Assembly: GCA_015039365.1 (NCBI GenBank)
Contig: WION01000243.1
Coordinates: 16,293-80,292 of the forward strand
Length of the DNA: 64,000 bases
Reading direction: 5' to 3'
From: Amanita rubescens
Lineage: Eukaryota > Basidiomycota > Agaricomycetes > Agaricales > Amanitaceae
Below, piece by piece: positions 45,189-55,570 of the stretch. The position numbers and the translations under genes are program-made. A model generated the notes under the pieces. The model did not search any database and was not told where the DNA came from. It saw only the letters and a list, made by a program, of their open reading frames with translations. The stretch's first letter is position 1; every line of letters starts with the position of its first letter.

Positions 45189-46073
45189 TCAATTTCCTCC
45201 ACAATTTGCTTCATTCTCTTTCAACGTCTCTGGGCTAATCACTCGCAAGTGTGTGAAGTCAAACAAGGGGCACCTGATACCACGGCAACCAGCACATTGA
45301 AACCCAAAAACATTTTCCTCAGATGACGATGCCACGAATGTACCTGCATCATTCACAGAACCCAGAATGGTCCTACTTCCATCTGCCTTAAACCACAACA
45401 GCTGATTCTGCTCAGTCAGCGCAACCGGGACCAAAGTTCCACTTCCCTCCGTTACCATGACGAACTGCCTGAGCTTCATTTCGAAAGGGTAGGGAAGACT
45501 GTTGTCGGTCCAACCACTGTCCTGTTGCTGGAATACGCAATGCATGCGATTATCACTGGCCGAGACGTAATACAAATGCATCTGTCCCTCGACGACCATG
45601 GCCAGAAGGGGGGTACCGTTCACGGGATTCACGGGAAGAACAGTGGGAGTCCACGCTTCATCGAGATGAACTAATTGTTTCGACCGATTTTGGAAGAACA
45701 CATGTCCAAGCCCGCCTGAGCTGCCAGCCGCAGTGACTTTTCCATCTGGATCAACCTGGAACTGTGGGATGGAGTCGTCGGAGACCCATTCCTCCTCATC
45801 TTCGCTGTAGCGGGCGACGCCGAGGGTCGAGGAGGGTGAAACGTAGAGAACGGATCTGTCGGTAGGTGTGAAGAGGTAAGCGGCGGTGGAATTCAGACGA
45901 GCAGAGTCCGCAATGAGCTCCTTTTCGTCGAAGCGATCGCCAGTCCACAGCTGGGACATGAGGGTGCCATCTTCAGAGCCGACATAGAGCAAGCGGACTC
46001 CCCTGCCCTGCTGGGGATCCACATGAGCACCCGCAGCTAAGAGAATGCGTACGATATCCTGGAGTTGAGACAT
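45189..46073 (-). CDS. AAL-like beta-propeller (fucose-lectin-type) protein
   Basis: 294 residues from MSQLQDIVRILLAAGAHVDP. Repeated blade-like segments resemble fungal fucose-binding propellers of the AAL type: RLLYVGSEDGTLMSQLWTGD, TDRSVLYVSPSSTLGVARYS, GHVFFQNRSKQLVHLDEAW, NGTPLLAMVVEGQMHLYYVS and SGWTDNSLPYPF. No signal peptide, so probably cytoplasmic, as for other mushroom defence lectins (family knowledge). The last roughly 35 residues may be intron or foreign sequence. It pairs divergently with the lectin-ankyrin gene at 47.3 kb, to which its whole propeller is homologous. Sugar specificity cannot be read. Confidence 0.7.
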   Translation of the reverse strand: MSQLQDIVRILLAAGAHVDPQQGRGVRLLYVGSEDGTLMSQLWTGDRFDEKELIADSARLNSTAAYLFTPTDRSVLYVSPSSTLGVARYSEDEEEWVSDDSIPQFQVDPDGKVTAAGSSGGLGHVFFQNRSKQLVHLDEAWTPTVLPVNPVNGTPLLAMVVEGQMHLYYVSASDNRMHCVFQQQDSGWTDNSLPYPFEMKLRQFVMVTEGSGTLVPVALTEQNQLLWFKADGSRTILGSVNDAGTFVASSSEENVFGFQCAGCRGIRCPLFDFTHLRVISPETLKENEANCGGN

Positions 46074-47298
46074 TAAAGTCTTGATAAATTGTCAGTTTGA
46101 ATTCGTTGTCTAGAATGGGGGACAAACTTTTCACGCTTCTGAAGGGACGACACAGTTCTTTCTCGGGAACTCAAAGCTAAATATTCAAATGAGGCGTCGC
46201 TTGTATGAAACAGGTGATAAACCGTACACATCACCATTCCGGTCAAGATCCAACCTCCATCCAAACCTGGGAGCTTTTTCACCCACGTTATGTCTCACTT
46301 TCTGGATTTCAGATAGCGAGCGGTGACTCGGAGATTCTGTGATAATACTGTGAAATCTTGTCGCCTGATTCGATGATCTTCCGCGATATCTAACTAGTGA
46401 TAACGTTTCGGGGTGCTGCATGTCATGTACGGATGGGTCGCGCGGACCAAGGAACGCAAAAGGCAGCTCTTCTGTTGGAAAACCGTTTCCAATCGTGGCG
46501 GTTGTAGATGCTGATCTCCTTGCAAAGAACGAAATTCCGAGGCCGAAGGAGCCCTAGGGTAACTCCGAAATAACGTCGGCGACCACCGGGTCCAAACAAG
46601 CCATCATGCAACACTCTTTCCGTCGACATCATGTTCCGCAGTAAGAGTTACCCAGCGCGTGAATTCATGCTCGTAAGAACCATGGAATAGGCTAAATTTA
46701 CATTTTACTAACCGTAAGTCACCTTAAAGGTTTAAATCACAAACTTGAAATTACAATCTATCTGGGTGATATGCAATAGCTGTACAATCGCAGTATGAAA
46801 TTTGAAGGAACGATCAACTCGATGTGACATCCGCAGCTCGGGAAAAGGCCTGCAATCCGTTGAACTTTCAACTTACTTTAAACTTACTAGGTTGAGAATT
46901 GGGGGACGAACATGAAAACAATGAGATTCAAGTTTTCAGGATCACAACTCAAATGAGACCGCGTGGTGTAGCATCATTCTCCATGGGGTTGCGTACCAAA
47001 TCGATTTCCAGCCTTCACGGCATAACCACTAGAAGTCGGGCAAACGGTACGTAGATTGTTGACCTTTACTTTTTCGAGGTCCTTCCTATCTGGGACCAGA
47101 GAATGAACACCATTCAACCAGTGATTGGTATTAATGATTCCGTCCCATTTGATAGCAGGAATAGACTTCAAGTGTCCGATCTGAAAATGCGGCTTCTGAA
47201 TGGCCTTGTCATTAGAGCGATTTCACTTCAAGATTCAAGTCTAAAACCTCCCCCCCCTCTTGCATTGAATACGACGTCTGCATCCCAACTACCCAAGA
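46074..47298. promoter_or_regulatory. divergent intergenic region, lectin / lectin-ankyrin
   Basis: 1.2 kb between two outward-facing genes. Part (about 46560-46775 and 47140-47298) has an inverted copy at about 58545-58730 and 57970-58110, for example TAATTTCAAGTTTGTGAT, AAGGTGACTTACGGTTAG and TGCGGAACATGATGT. The left part (46390-46560) carries the module also found upstream of the VWA genes. Confidence 0.6.
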
Positions 47299-48819
47299 AT
47301 GACTCAGTTTCAAGACGTCGCACACTGCCTCCTCGCCGCCGGCTTTGGCGATCATCCTGAGGGCGAAGGGAAGTGCCTGCTTTATGTCGATCCCGATGGA
47401 TCCTCCCTCATCTCCAAGCATTGGACTGGCAGCTCCTTTGATGACCAGGAGCTCGTCGCCGTCTCTGTTCGTCCAAATTCAACAGCCGCCTACCTTACCA
47501 ATCCCGATACCCAACTTGTCATTTGCATCTCCTCTGATTCCACGATTCGCGTGCTGCAGTACAACGAGGAGGAGGAGGAATGGTTTGACGTTGACACCAA
47601 ACGGCGCCATGTGGTACATCCGGATGGAAAGCTCACTGCATTTTTTGGCGCCGACAACAGTTTGCGTGTAATTTTCCAGGATCATTCCGGAGGCTTGGTA
47701 TATTTGAATAAGGATTTCCAGCCCGAGGCTCTCCGTGTGTCTCCCAAGAAAGGGAGTCCTCTTTCGAGCGCAGTCGCCAACGATAGAATATACGTGTTCT
47801 ACATCTCTGCCAAAGATAACTGCATCCACTATGTCACAGAAGCGCGCCTAGGTAACTGGACTGACAAGATTTTGGAGAAACACGCCTTCGACCAAATTCC
47901 CAAGCAGTTCATAGTATCTGCAGATCAGAAAAGCGGGGAGTTCGAGGCTTACGCGCTAACGGAAGAAAATACCGTATTGCGAATCGCAAATTCCAAGATG
48001 TCGGTTCTGGGCAAGATAGATGAGAAAGGCAAATTTACATCTACGAGGAGTGTAGATCGATGCTGCAACGAAGCTTGGAACGGTACTCTGACCGAGACCC
48101 TTCTTAAGAGATACCTCACCTCAGATCCATCGATTATTGACACGCCCGGCGGTGACAACTCTGTTACCCCCCTTGCGGCCGCAAGCTGGCGAGGTCACCT
48201 CGATATCGTTAAGCTCCTTCTTCATGAGGGCGCTAATCCAAACGCCATCTCACCTCAAAATCGCACACCTCTCTTCTATCTCACCAAGCGCTCGCCAGCC
48301 CGCAACCGACTCGGCATCGTTCGTGCTCTTCTCGATGCTGGTGCAAATGTCAACGAGTGCTACCCTGAGAACAATCTCAATACCCCTCTTATGAACGCCA
48401 TTACCGTTGTCGCGGACAAGGAAGTTGTGCATGAGCTTTTGAAGCGAGGGGCGTCTCTAACCGCGACAAATGCACAGGGCCAGACCGCGAAGATGCTAGC
48501 TGGGGGAACAAAGTTGGAGGCTGATTTCATGAAGTGGACCGAGAGAACCCCGAGCGAATTGGAGACGCGCCTGGTAGAATTCATGGTTTCGCTCCTCGTC
48601 TTGATCTTCACATACACCAACAACGAGTTCATTCGGAACGTCTTTAATCAAGTGATAACCGAAGTCACGAGCAGATTAGACGAAATGGATAGCATCGATA
48701 ACGAGAAGTACTCATTTCGCCCTCTCGCTCGTTCTGCAATGTTGACGCATGATTTAGTGAGCCCCAGGGCGAAGCAAAGTCATCTGGTGGAGCGAGCACA
48801 CGTCTACTACAGTGATTGA
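47299..48819 (+). CDS. beta-propeller lectin - ankyrin repeat fusion protein
   Basis: Intronless, 506 residues. Residues 1-255 are an AAL-like propeller homologous to the gene at 45.2 kb (MTQFQDVAHCLLAAG, LLYVDPDGSSLISKHWTGS, LRVIFQDHSGGLVYLNKDF, IYVFYISAKDNCIHYVTEA). Residues about 256-410 are ankyrin repeats: EAWNGTLTETLLKRYLTSD, TPLAAASWRGHLDIVKLLL, GANPNAISPQNRTPLFYL, VRALLDAGANVNECYPENN and HELLKRGASLTATNAQGQ. The tail has a hydrophobic helix, LVEFMVSLLVLIFTYTNN. From EAWNG onward it parallels the ankyrin part of the ankyrin-VWA protein at 59.0 kb but ends before a VWA domain. It therefore looks like a chimera of two local genes. Probable role in recognition; inference. Confidence 0.8.
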   Translation: MTQFQDVAHCLLAAGFGDHPEGEGKCLLYVDPDGSSLISKHWTGSSFDDQELVAVSVRPNSTAAYLTNPDTQLVICISSDSTIRVLQYNEEEEEWFDVDTKRRHVVHPDGKLTAFFGADNSLRVIFQDHSGGLVYLNKDFQPEALRVSPKKGSPLSSAVANDRIYVFYISAKDNCIHYVTEARLGNWTDKILEKHAFDQIPKQFIVSADQKSGEFEAYALTEENTVLRIANSKMSVLGKIDEKGKFTSTRSVDRCCNEAWNGTLTETLLKRYLTSDPSIIDTPGGDNSVTPLAAASWRGHLDIVKLLLHEGANPNAISPQNRTPLFYLTKRSPARNRLGIVRALLDAGANVNECYPENNLNTPLMNAITVVADKEVVHELLKRGASLTATNAQGQTAKMLAGGTKLEADFMKWTERTPSELETRLVEFMVSLLVLIFTYTNNEFIRNVFNQVITEVTSRLDEMDSIDNEKYSFRPLARSAMLTHDLVSPRAKQSHLVERAHVYYSD

Positions 48820-49245
48820 GATTTTTTTTCTTTACTTGTAGTAGCTCCGGTGTCATGCATGTATATTGTTTGAATCCCAGTATTGATTACTAATGAGAGC
48901 TCCCATTCGGAAACCTACCCGTGAACTAACACGGGAACAAGCTACCCTCATCCCATGACAATGTTGGAAGGCATGGCTTTCAGTTTCCCAAAAACGCTGT
49001 CCAGATATAGGAACCGCTTTTCAAGATCAGAACTTCGCCGAGGTTCTCCGGGGTCCTAGTAGCGCTAGCGCCAAAATGCTGTCTAGATAGGAACCGGGTT
49101 TCAGGATTAACAGGGCCTCGCCTAGGTTCTGGGTCGTAGTGAACGAGGCTAGCATATGTTATGGTGTGTATAAGTAGTTTCTCAGCAGGGCTCAAACGGT
49201 TCCTCTCAAACAGTATACATTGCCTACATACCGCCGATCTCGCTA
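48820..49245. other. intergenic region with a short direct repeat
   Basis: About 425 bp. ATAGGAACCG(C/G)(T/G)TTTCA(A/G)GAT occurs twice (about 49006 and 49087), each preceded by AAAA(C/T)GCTGTC. Probably promoter of the protease gene. Confidence 0.5.
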
Positions 49246-50564
49246 ATGGAAGATGACGTCTCGGACCGCGAATGGGAGCATCCAGATTGGCGCAGAGAGG
49301 TTGACGTTGTCGAGGATGCTGGCCTCGACTTCGCTGATTTCGATGTCATTAGAAACTGGGTTGTCAAGCTCGCCTTCTTTCAGGGCAAAAACAAGAACTA
49401 TGGCAGCGGTTTTTTTCTCAACCTCCCTGACGTAAAAGACAAACATGTCATCCTCACTGCTGCACACAACTTGTCAACGCCAGACGGTACGCGCATGACC
49501 GATGTCGTTGTCATCTACAACAATCCGGACGTGACGACTTGCACCGTCGCGCCCAAGGACATATATGTGGGCAAAAACTACAAGGTTGCAGGGAGCCCAG
49601 AAGAAGACTACGGTGTCATATGCATCCCCAAATCTTCGTCTAGCGACCAGCGCGGGTTCGGTTTTAGCATGAAGCTCGCGTATGCAAAGTACTTCGAGGG
49701 TAACGTCTATATCAGTGGTTTCCAGTTCGACACCCCAGACGGTTGTCCCGCCACATCGACGGACCCGAAGGGTTGCGTATGTCACCCGACCTGGGTGGAG
49801 TACGACGCTACGACCCAGAAAGGCATAAGCGGCTCTGTCGTATGGATAGAATACAGTAAAACCCAAATGGCGGTTGCAATCCAGTACGAGCTTTCCATCC
49901 CTTGGGCAATCTCAGTTACTAACATGGTCGTGCGTATTCAGCAACAACGGCCGCAAAGACGGCCACAGCAGTCGTGGCGCTCGTCTCACGCCAGAGCTCC
50001 TCCGTGAGATATATTCCTGGCTTGGCTCCAACGTGTTGCAGACAGGCGTACAACTCCGAGCGACGGAGATCCGCAAGGATCCTACCCTACCTAAGCTACC
50101 TTCGCGGGGCCTCTTTCTTAGTTTCAAGGGGGATTTTGGTTTTGGGCGCGTGCGACTTGGTTCTGGAACCCAATTTGATTTGATGCCAGCGCAAGTAATA
50201 ACGGCAAAAAAGGGGATAGTGCTCTATGCGATGGCGACGACAAACGATGGAAAGTGGGCGATGTTTGATCCTACTGACAGGAATGAAGTGCGATTGATTG
50301 AGAAAGTGAGAGATGCATGCCTTTTCAAGAAATACAAGAAAGAACCCAAGAAGGAGCACTTCAGACTCGTCGTCCAGGTTGATAAAGTCGACTTTCAATT
50401 GAGGATAGAGGGAGATTCAATTCTGGAGTCTGATGAGGATGTGGAGGGTTCAGAAGTATCATTCGTGCCATGGGCAGGGGGCGACAAAAATTGTGTGAGT
50501 ATTACACGTCTGCGACTGCTCTATCTAACAATACCTGTAGTTCACCAGATTCTTGTTCGAATGA
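49246..50564 (+). CDS. V8/trypsin-like serine protease with a novel C-terminal domain
   Basis: Exons 49246-49883, 49942-50494 and 50541-50564. The N-terminal part is a chymotrypsin-fold protease of the glutamyl-endopeptidase (S1B-like) kind: GSGFFLNLPDVKDKHVILTA then AHNL (catalytic His), EEDYGVICIP (Asp) and QKGISGSVVW (Ser in G-x-S-G). Splicing 49884-49941 restores AVAIHNNG, the last strand of the fold. There is no signal peptide or propeptide, so it is probably intracellular. The C-terminal roughly 190 residues (ARLTPELLREIYSWLGSN, SRGLFLSFKGDFGFGRVRLG, EHFRLVVQVDKVDFQLRI) match nothing I know. Intact triad suggests an active enzyme. It lies 426 bp downstream of the lectin-ankyrin gene on the same strand. 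Confidence 0.8.
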
Positions 50565-52075
50565 AATGGATTATTTGGTTAGGGTAGAGACCGGATTCAT
50601 GTATTTGACAATAACTTCCAAACCTGCGTGGTATTGAATAACGTGCTTGCAGCCTCTGTGACAAAATGTTATGTTAGCGTAAAAAATAACACAGGTGCAA
50701 CCAAGATTGTCACGATGACATTTACCGTAAGCAAGTTTGGCAGAATTATTGGTCGCCAGTGCAAATGGACCATATTGAATAAGGGTAGGGCTGCCGACCG
50801 TAATACGGTATCCCGTACCGTACACATACGAAACTGCAGCTATCAAACCCACTCGATGCCCCTGCCGCCCTCACCGGCATCAACGTGATAGAGGACAACG
50901 CCATGTTATCGAGCCCATATTAATGCACTTAGTACAGTAGGTACCGGCTATTCCAGGACGTCAGCCAGTTACGCGTGAGGATAAGCAAAGGATGAAGACG
51001 AAGAGGAAATGGGAAACGAATGTGGAATTAGAAAGGGGAAATAAATAGATGGGTACGAACCTTCATGACGACGGGAATACCGTGCGCTGCAAACTCGAAT
51101 CCACCATACGCTTCCCTTTTTTCCTGTTCATATACGTAATTAGCTCGAATCGGCCTCGTACAGCGACGGCGCTTACCTGAGATTGCTAACGGACAACTTG
51201 ATGTAGATATTCGAGTATGAGGTTGTTGATGCTCAGGGATAGTTCAACCGACCCTCCGGTTGAGAGCGGTATCCTCGGGAGGGGCGGTTGTCAAGCAACT
51301 CGAATCATCGACAGCTCCTGTAAGGGTCCGTACGCTGGGACGGGGAGGGTCTTGAAACGGTGAAAGAGCAAAGCAGAAGCGGAGTAAGAAGGGCAAGCGA
51401 GGGAGAAAGTTGCGGGAAGTTGAAGGGTTGGCACGCGGCCACGCGCTAAAGTAAATGTTCTTCGCGTGGTCTCCTCTACCCGAGATGACCTCTCGATGGA
51501 GAGCTTCCCTATCACGTCGTTCGTCCATGCAACTTGAGCCCTCTCTTCCTGACGGTCCTTTTCCTTTTTTCTCCCACGCACGGTCTAACAAGTGTTAGGA
51601 TCACGGTGGCGGTACCAACTGTTTGTTGGCATTATTATTGGTCTCTTGAAGCTCTCACGCGGAGGAGATAGTGTTCAACAATTCTTATCTCGGATCTCCG
51701 TGCCACCCAAAACCGGTCCAAATGCATTCCTAAAACATCTCTCGCCAGATTTTCACCATTAGGCCCCCAATCTGTGTCAACACTCTGGCTACCGTGCAGG
51801 GCAAGGGCGGGAGCATTTGGTTAGTCCTAGTCAGTGTTAATCGAAGCTAATAGCTCATTTCGTCGTGGGAGCCTGGGGCAATGACCGGTTGACCGTTCAA
51901 GAATAGAAAGCGGGCATGTTCGGTTCCAAGCATGCAGTTTGACAATCTTGTCAAATGATCTCACTTCTTCCGGAAACATTTCAAAGGAGCCGAAATACGA
52001 GGCAAGATTCTCCAAAGGTATAAAGCAAGGTCCACTTATCTCTACTACCCCCAGCACTTGATTACTTATCTGATA
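50565..52075. other. 1.5-kb region without a recognised gene
   Basis: An 86-codon plus-strand frame at 50628-50888 (SVTKCYVSVKNNTGATKIVT) is beta-strand-like but unassigned. Minus-strand frames at 51244-51591 are low-complexity. No firm gene. Confidence 0.35.
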
Positions 52076-52578
52076 ATGGCGACTTCTTACTTCATCCAAA
52101 GCGTTAAAACGGGACAATACATCTCGGGCTACTCTAGCGTTCCCGACCAACCTGTCGTCACGGTCACCATACCCTCAGGTGCAGCCGGTAATGTAGACTA
52201 CTCTGCCTATTTTCCGCATGCGTGCTCAGTTGATTGTGTCCAAGCCCGTCATATTAAGTCTTGGAGGCCCCACTACTATCCAAGCCACGGATGGGAACTT
52301 ATTCGCTAACCCGGGATACAAGGTAGGTCTACCTTCATCCAATCATGGGAGTAAATGTCCTCAACTCGTACAGGATCCTCTTCACCTCGTATGGTCCCAG
52401 AACAGATATTTGTGGCGTGTCGTCAAGATCCCTGAGGGCTATCAGTAAGTCACGATGAATCTTTGAAGCGCCCAGAAGATTGACGTGATATAGGATCATT
52501 CCCGCTGATGGTCAGGACATGTACTGGACCACTGATCGGAGTTCCAATGCCTTGTCCGATCGAGTCAGTGTCATCTAG
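52076..52578 (+). CDS. beta-trefoil protein, mycocypin/I66-inhibitor-like
   Basis: A small multi-exon gene: MATSYFIQSVKTGQYISGYS, then VSKPVILSLGGPTTIQATDG and NLFANPGYK, DPLHLVWSQNRYLWRVVKIP, and after the last intron GYQIIPADGQDMYWTTDR, SSNALSDRVSVI, stop 52576-52578. The order YxIxSVxTGxY, DGxLFA, LWRVV, YxIxPADGxxMYW suits the beta-trefoil protease-inhibitor/lectin group of mushrooms. Introns 2 and 3 are clean GT-AG. The first intron does not keep the frame with its obvious donors (52179 or 52188); a weak GTCACC donor at 52163 would. So either splicing is unusual or there is a frameshift. Confidence 0.5.
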
Positions 52579-53731
52579 AGGCACCAAAGAACAGGAACTC
52601 ACTTTTACCGTATAGCTGCCCCTTTTTATCCGCCTCTTGCAAGGCAGGAGCATCACAGACTCCAAAGAAAGTTATTTCTCGATCTTTCCCCCTGGCGGTG
52701 GCAGTGGTACCGTTGGCAATATACAGTAAAGTGAAATACATATGTATGCAATCGTTATATATGTGGCCTACTTGAATAAAAAAAAGATTACTCTTTCGCA
52801 TTGATGTGTCAGGAAACTGCTATCTTGATTGTTCATTGCACTGGTTAATCCAGCATTGAAATATCCGCATTCCCTCAAACATTTTCTGTTCTTCTACCCG
52901 TCGTACGACCATGTCGAATCGATTCATCTGAATTTCTGCTGTCCAAAGTCGCGCTCTCGTTGACACGATACATAGCAGGTAAGATGGGGAGTCTCGTATT
53001 TATTTACTATGTTGCCATATCCCTCATTTTATTCCTATCGGGTGAGTTCAACGCCATATGGCTTGCAGCCCATTTCCCACGGCCAATCATAAATTAGTAG
53101 GACCTTTCGACGCGCGTCACAGACTATTTTCATTTCCTTTCACTTATAGAAGAACTTTGGCAATATGAGAGTATTGAGTTTGTACGTTCGCATGTTTTTC
53201 ACTGACAACCGATGGAAACACAAAAAGGAGACATTCCGACCCCTTCAATGAGAACTGAAAAGCGGATGGGGAAGGAAAGGACGAGAGCGAGATTTGGGTT
53301 GAGGTCATCAGGCCATCAGGCCATCAGAAGCCAGGTTGAGATTTTGCTGATAGGATTCGTTGCACCATGCGCGTGGCCTGTTTCTCGTGTCAGAGGTTAC
53401 GTGAATTGAAAAATTGGGCTCACTTGGTCGTAAGTAACAGGCCGTTCAAGATAATCAACACCCTGCGTGAACGGTTGGCCTGGTTTTTGGACCCTGGGTG
53501 GCAGAAGGACAGGCGGTTGTGGGTAGACGAGGTGTACAGTCCGCCTCTCGGCATCCTGTCCTCTGATGTCCTTGACGGATTTCTCGGATCCGATTCGCTC
53601 AAACTTTGAAGGATCGTCTTCGGTTTCATGTTCGAAATGCCAACCTTGGAGCAACGAAGAATCTTTGGTCGCTTCCATCCAAAACAAGGCGCTCAGAGGT
53701 GTGTTCTTATCGACTGATTCGTGGTGAACCG
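52579..53731. other. region without a firm gene
   Basis: A minus-strand frame at 53397-53744 (GWHFEHETEDDPSKFERIG, RRTVHLVYPQPPVLLPPRV) reads like protein and might be a further 3' exon of the next gene. Otherwise nothing recognised. Confidence 0.35.
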
Positions 53732-55570
53732 TCAAAAAAGACATGCGCGCTTAAAATAAAGGAAAACCGTACAAATATGTTCACTGAGGGCGTGACCATC
53801 CTTCATGATGGTTACTGAAACTTCCCGGTCGGCTTGGGGATAGCGGCGGCGCTTGAGTTCCTGTAATGCACAGTCAAACGCGTTGACTAGATACCTAACA
53901 CCAACCCCTCACGTATTTTAGCCTGGTATTCGTCTGCCTTACACGCTCCTCGTCTTCCTTCGCTGCTTCCCCAATAGTGGTTCGGTCGTCCCAAGATAAC
54001 TAATTTTTTGAAACGAGGAGTACGATTATTTGAGAATGGAATCGACCAAACTTGACTTTACCTTGAACGCTTTGAAACAATTCTTGTTCGCCTGTTCTGC
54101 ATCTGAGAAAGCTTTAGCCGCCTGATTCCTTTGAATTTTGGTCTCGTCGCAAAGTCCAATCGAGGTGACCGATCTCGTTGCTTCTTCGAGGGCGCGAAGA
54201 CTTACTTCGATCGCCCTTGAGACAAAATGAATCACACATCGAAAATGTTCGCGGGCCGTCACTCACCTCTCAAACAGTTCGAGTTGCTCAGGATGTTTGT
54301 CCTTCCGCTTGAACAGAACATAGTTCTGGTCCAATAAAGCAACGGTTCGGGCATGATAGGGTCGTCGGACGTCCCTCGCACGTTTTCTCAGTTCGTCGTA
54401 TTTCAAGCGATAAACAGGGGCACCGGGTAAATTCTGGTTCCCGTGAACTGGAATGACAGAAGAGAAGCCGTTCTGTGAATACATACCTTGAGGAGCCGTT
54501 CGAATTCATCCACTTTGTTCTCGAGCACATCTTCCTGATTGGGAGTAACCTTCCTACGTTGCAAATGGGTGATGATGAATGACAATAGACTGAATAGCGG
54601 GAAGACGTCATTGTCACGGTTGGATACGTAAAACGTATGCATGTACCTGTCAGCGGCCTTCCATACTTGTGGAACGTCCATTGCCTTTGAAGTGTTTGAT
54701 ATTTCCCTCGTAGCATATATGAGCATCGCTGCACGGATGATTTGAACGGTCGAGGCCTAGGATCGCTGCGTTTAAATGCCCATACTAGAAAAACTGAAGT
54801 TCCGCTCACTTCAGATGGATCCTTGAAAACTGACAATATGCGTGTCGCTTTTGTGGCAATTTTCTGTGACTGGCTGTAGAAGTAGATTAGATGGACGCGA
54901 TGCATTAGAAGACTCGGATAGGGACACTTACGTGATGTTATCACAGAGTGCCGCTAGTAGAGATAGGTCGTCTTGTCTAGCGTAAGGCACAATGTCGATG
55001 GCTTCTCCTTCATAATCGGGGAGCTTTTTTATCCTGGCTCAATAGAGACACTTATGTTAGATATAAAAAAATTACCTGAGAGATTACATTGTCGTCAAAA
55101 TCGTCTAAAAACCATCGAATCTCAGCCCGTTTGTTTTTCCACTCCTCAAAGGACTTGACGCAATCGTTAACAGTGGTGACGTCGGGAAACCACTTATTTG
55201 ACTCGTATTCGACCATGCGGGCAAGTTTGAACAAGCCGCTTGAGAAATGTGATGAATCAGAGGCTGGAGATTGACACAGCATTCTTACTCACTCTTCAAG
55301 TGGGTCGATAACGACGATGGACTTTCGATAGATGTTCCAGTCGTCTTTACCAGAGTTACCTACCTCTTCAACGAGAGAGGTGACCTTGTTATACACCTCG
55401 CAAGCCCTACGCGTTATCTGATAAAGGGTGAAAGCGTTTCTTCGCGTATCACAAACGTAGCTAGCGATGGATCGTATGAGTTGCCTGCTGAGGTCCGTAC
55501 AGCCAAAGGATTGGCCTGTGACTTCTACCAGTTCGTCGAAAAGTGAGAACTCTTCGATGGCGTCCGACAT
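53732..55570 (-). CDS. helical / coiled-coil protein, unknown
   Basis: Multi-exon minus-strand gene from MSDAIEEFSLFDELVEVTGQ (55570). Further exons: SRQLIRSIASYVCDTRRNAF, GLFKLARMVEYESNKWFPDV, EEWKNKRAEIRWFLDDFDDN, KIATKATRILSVFKDPSE, VWKAADRYMHTFYVSNRDND, EDVLENKVDEFERLLK, VYRLKYDELRKRARDVRRPY, AIEVSLRALEEATRSVTSIG, AFSDAEQANKNCFKAFK, then probably DDRTTIGEAAKEDEERVRQT joined to ELKRRRYPQADRE. The protein is almost wholly alpha-helical with coiled coils at the end. The arrangement recalls N-terminal helical bundles of fungal cell-death proteins, but no motif proves it. It is divergent from the VWA gene (right copy); its first exon is copied at 44.8 kb. The 3' end (53732 or 54026) is uncertain. 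Confidence 0.6.
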
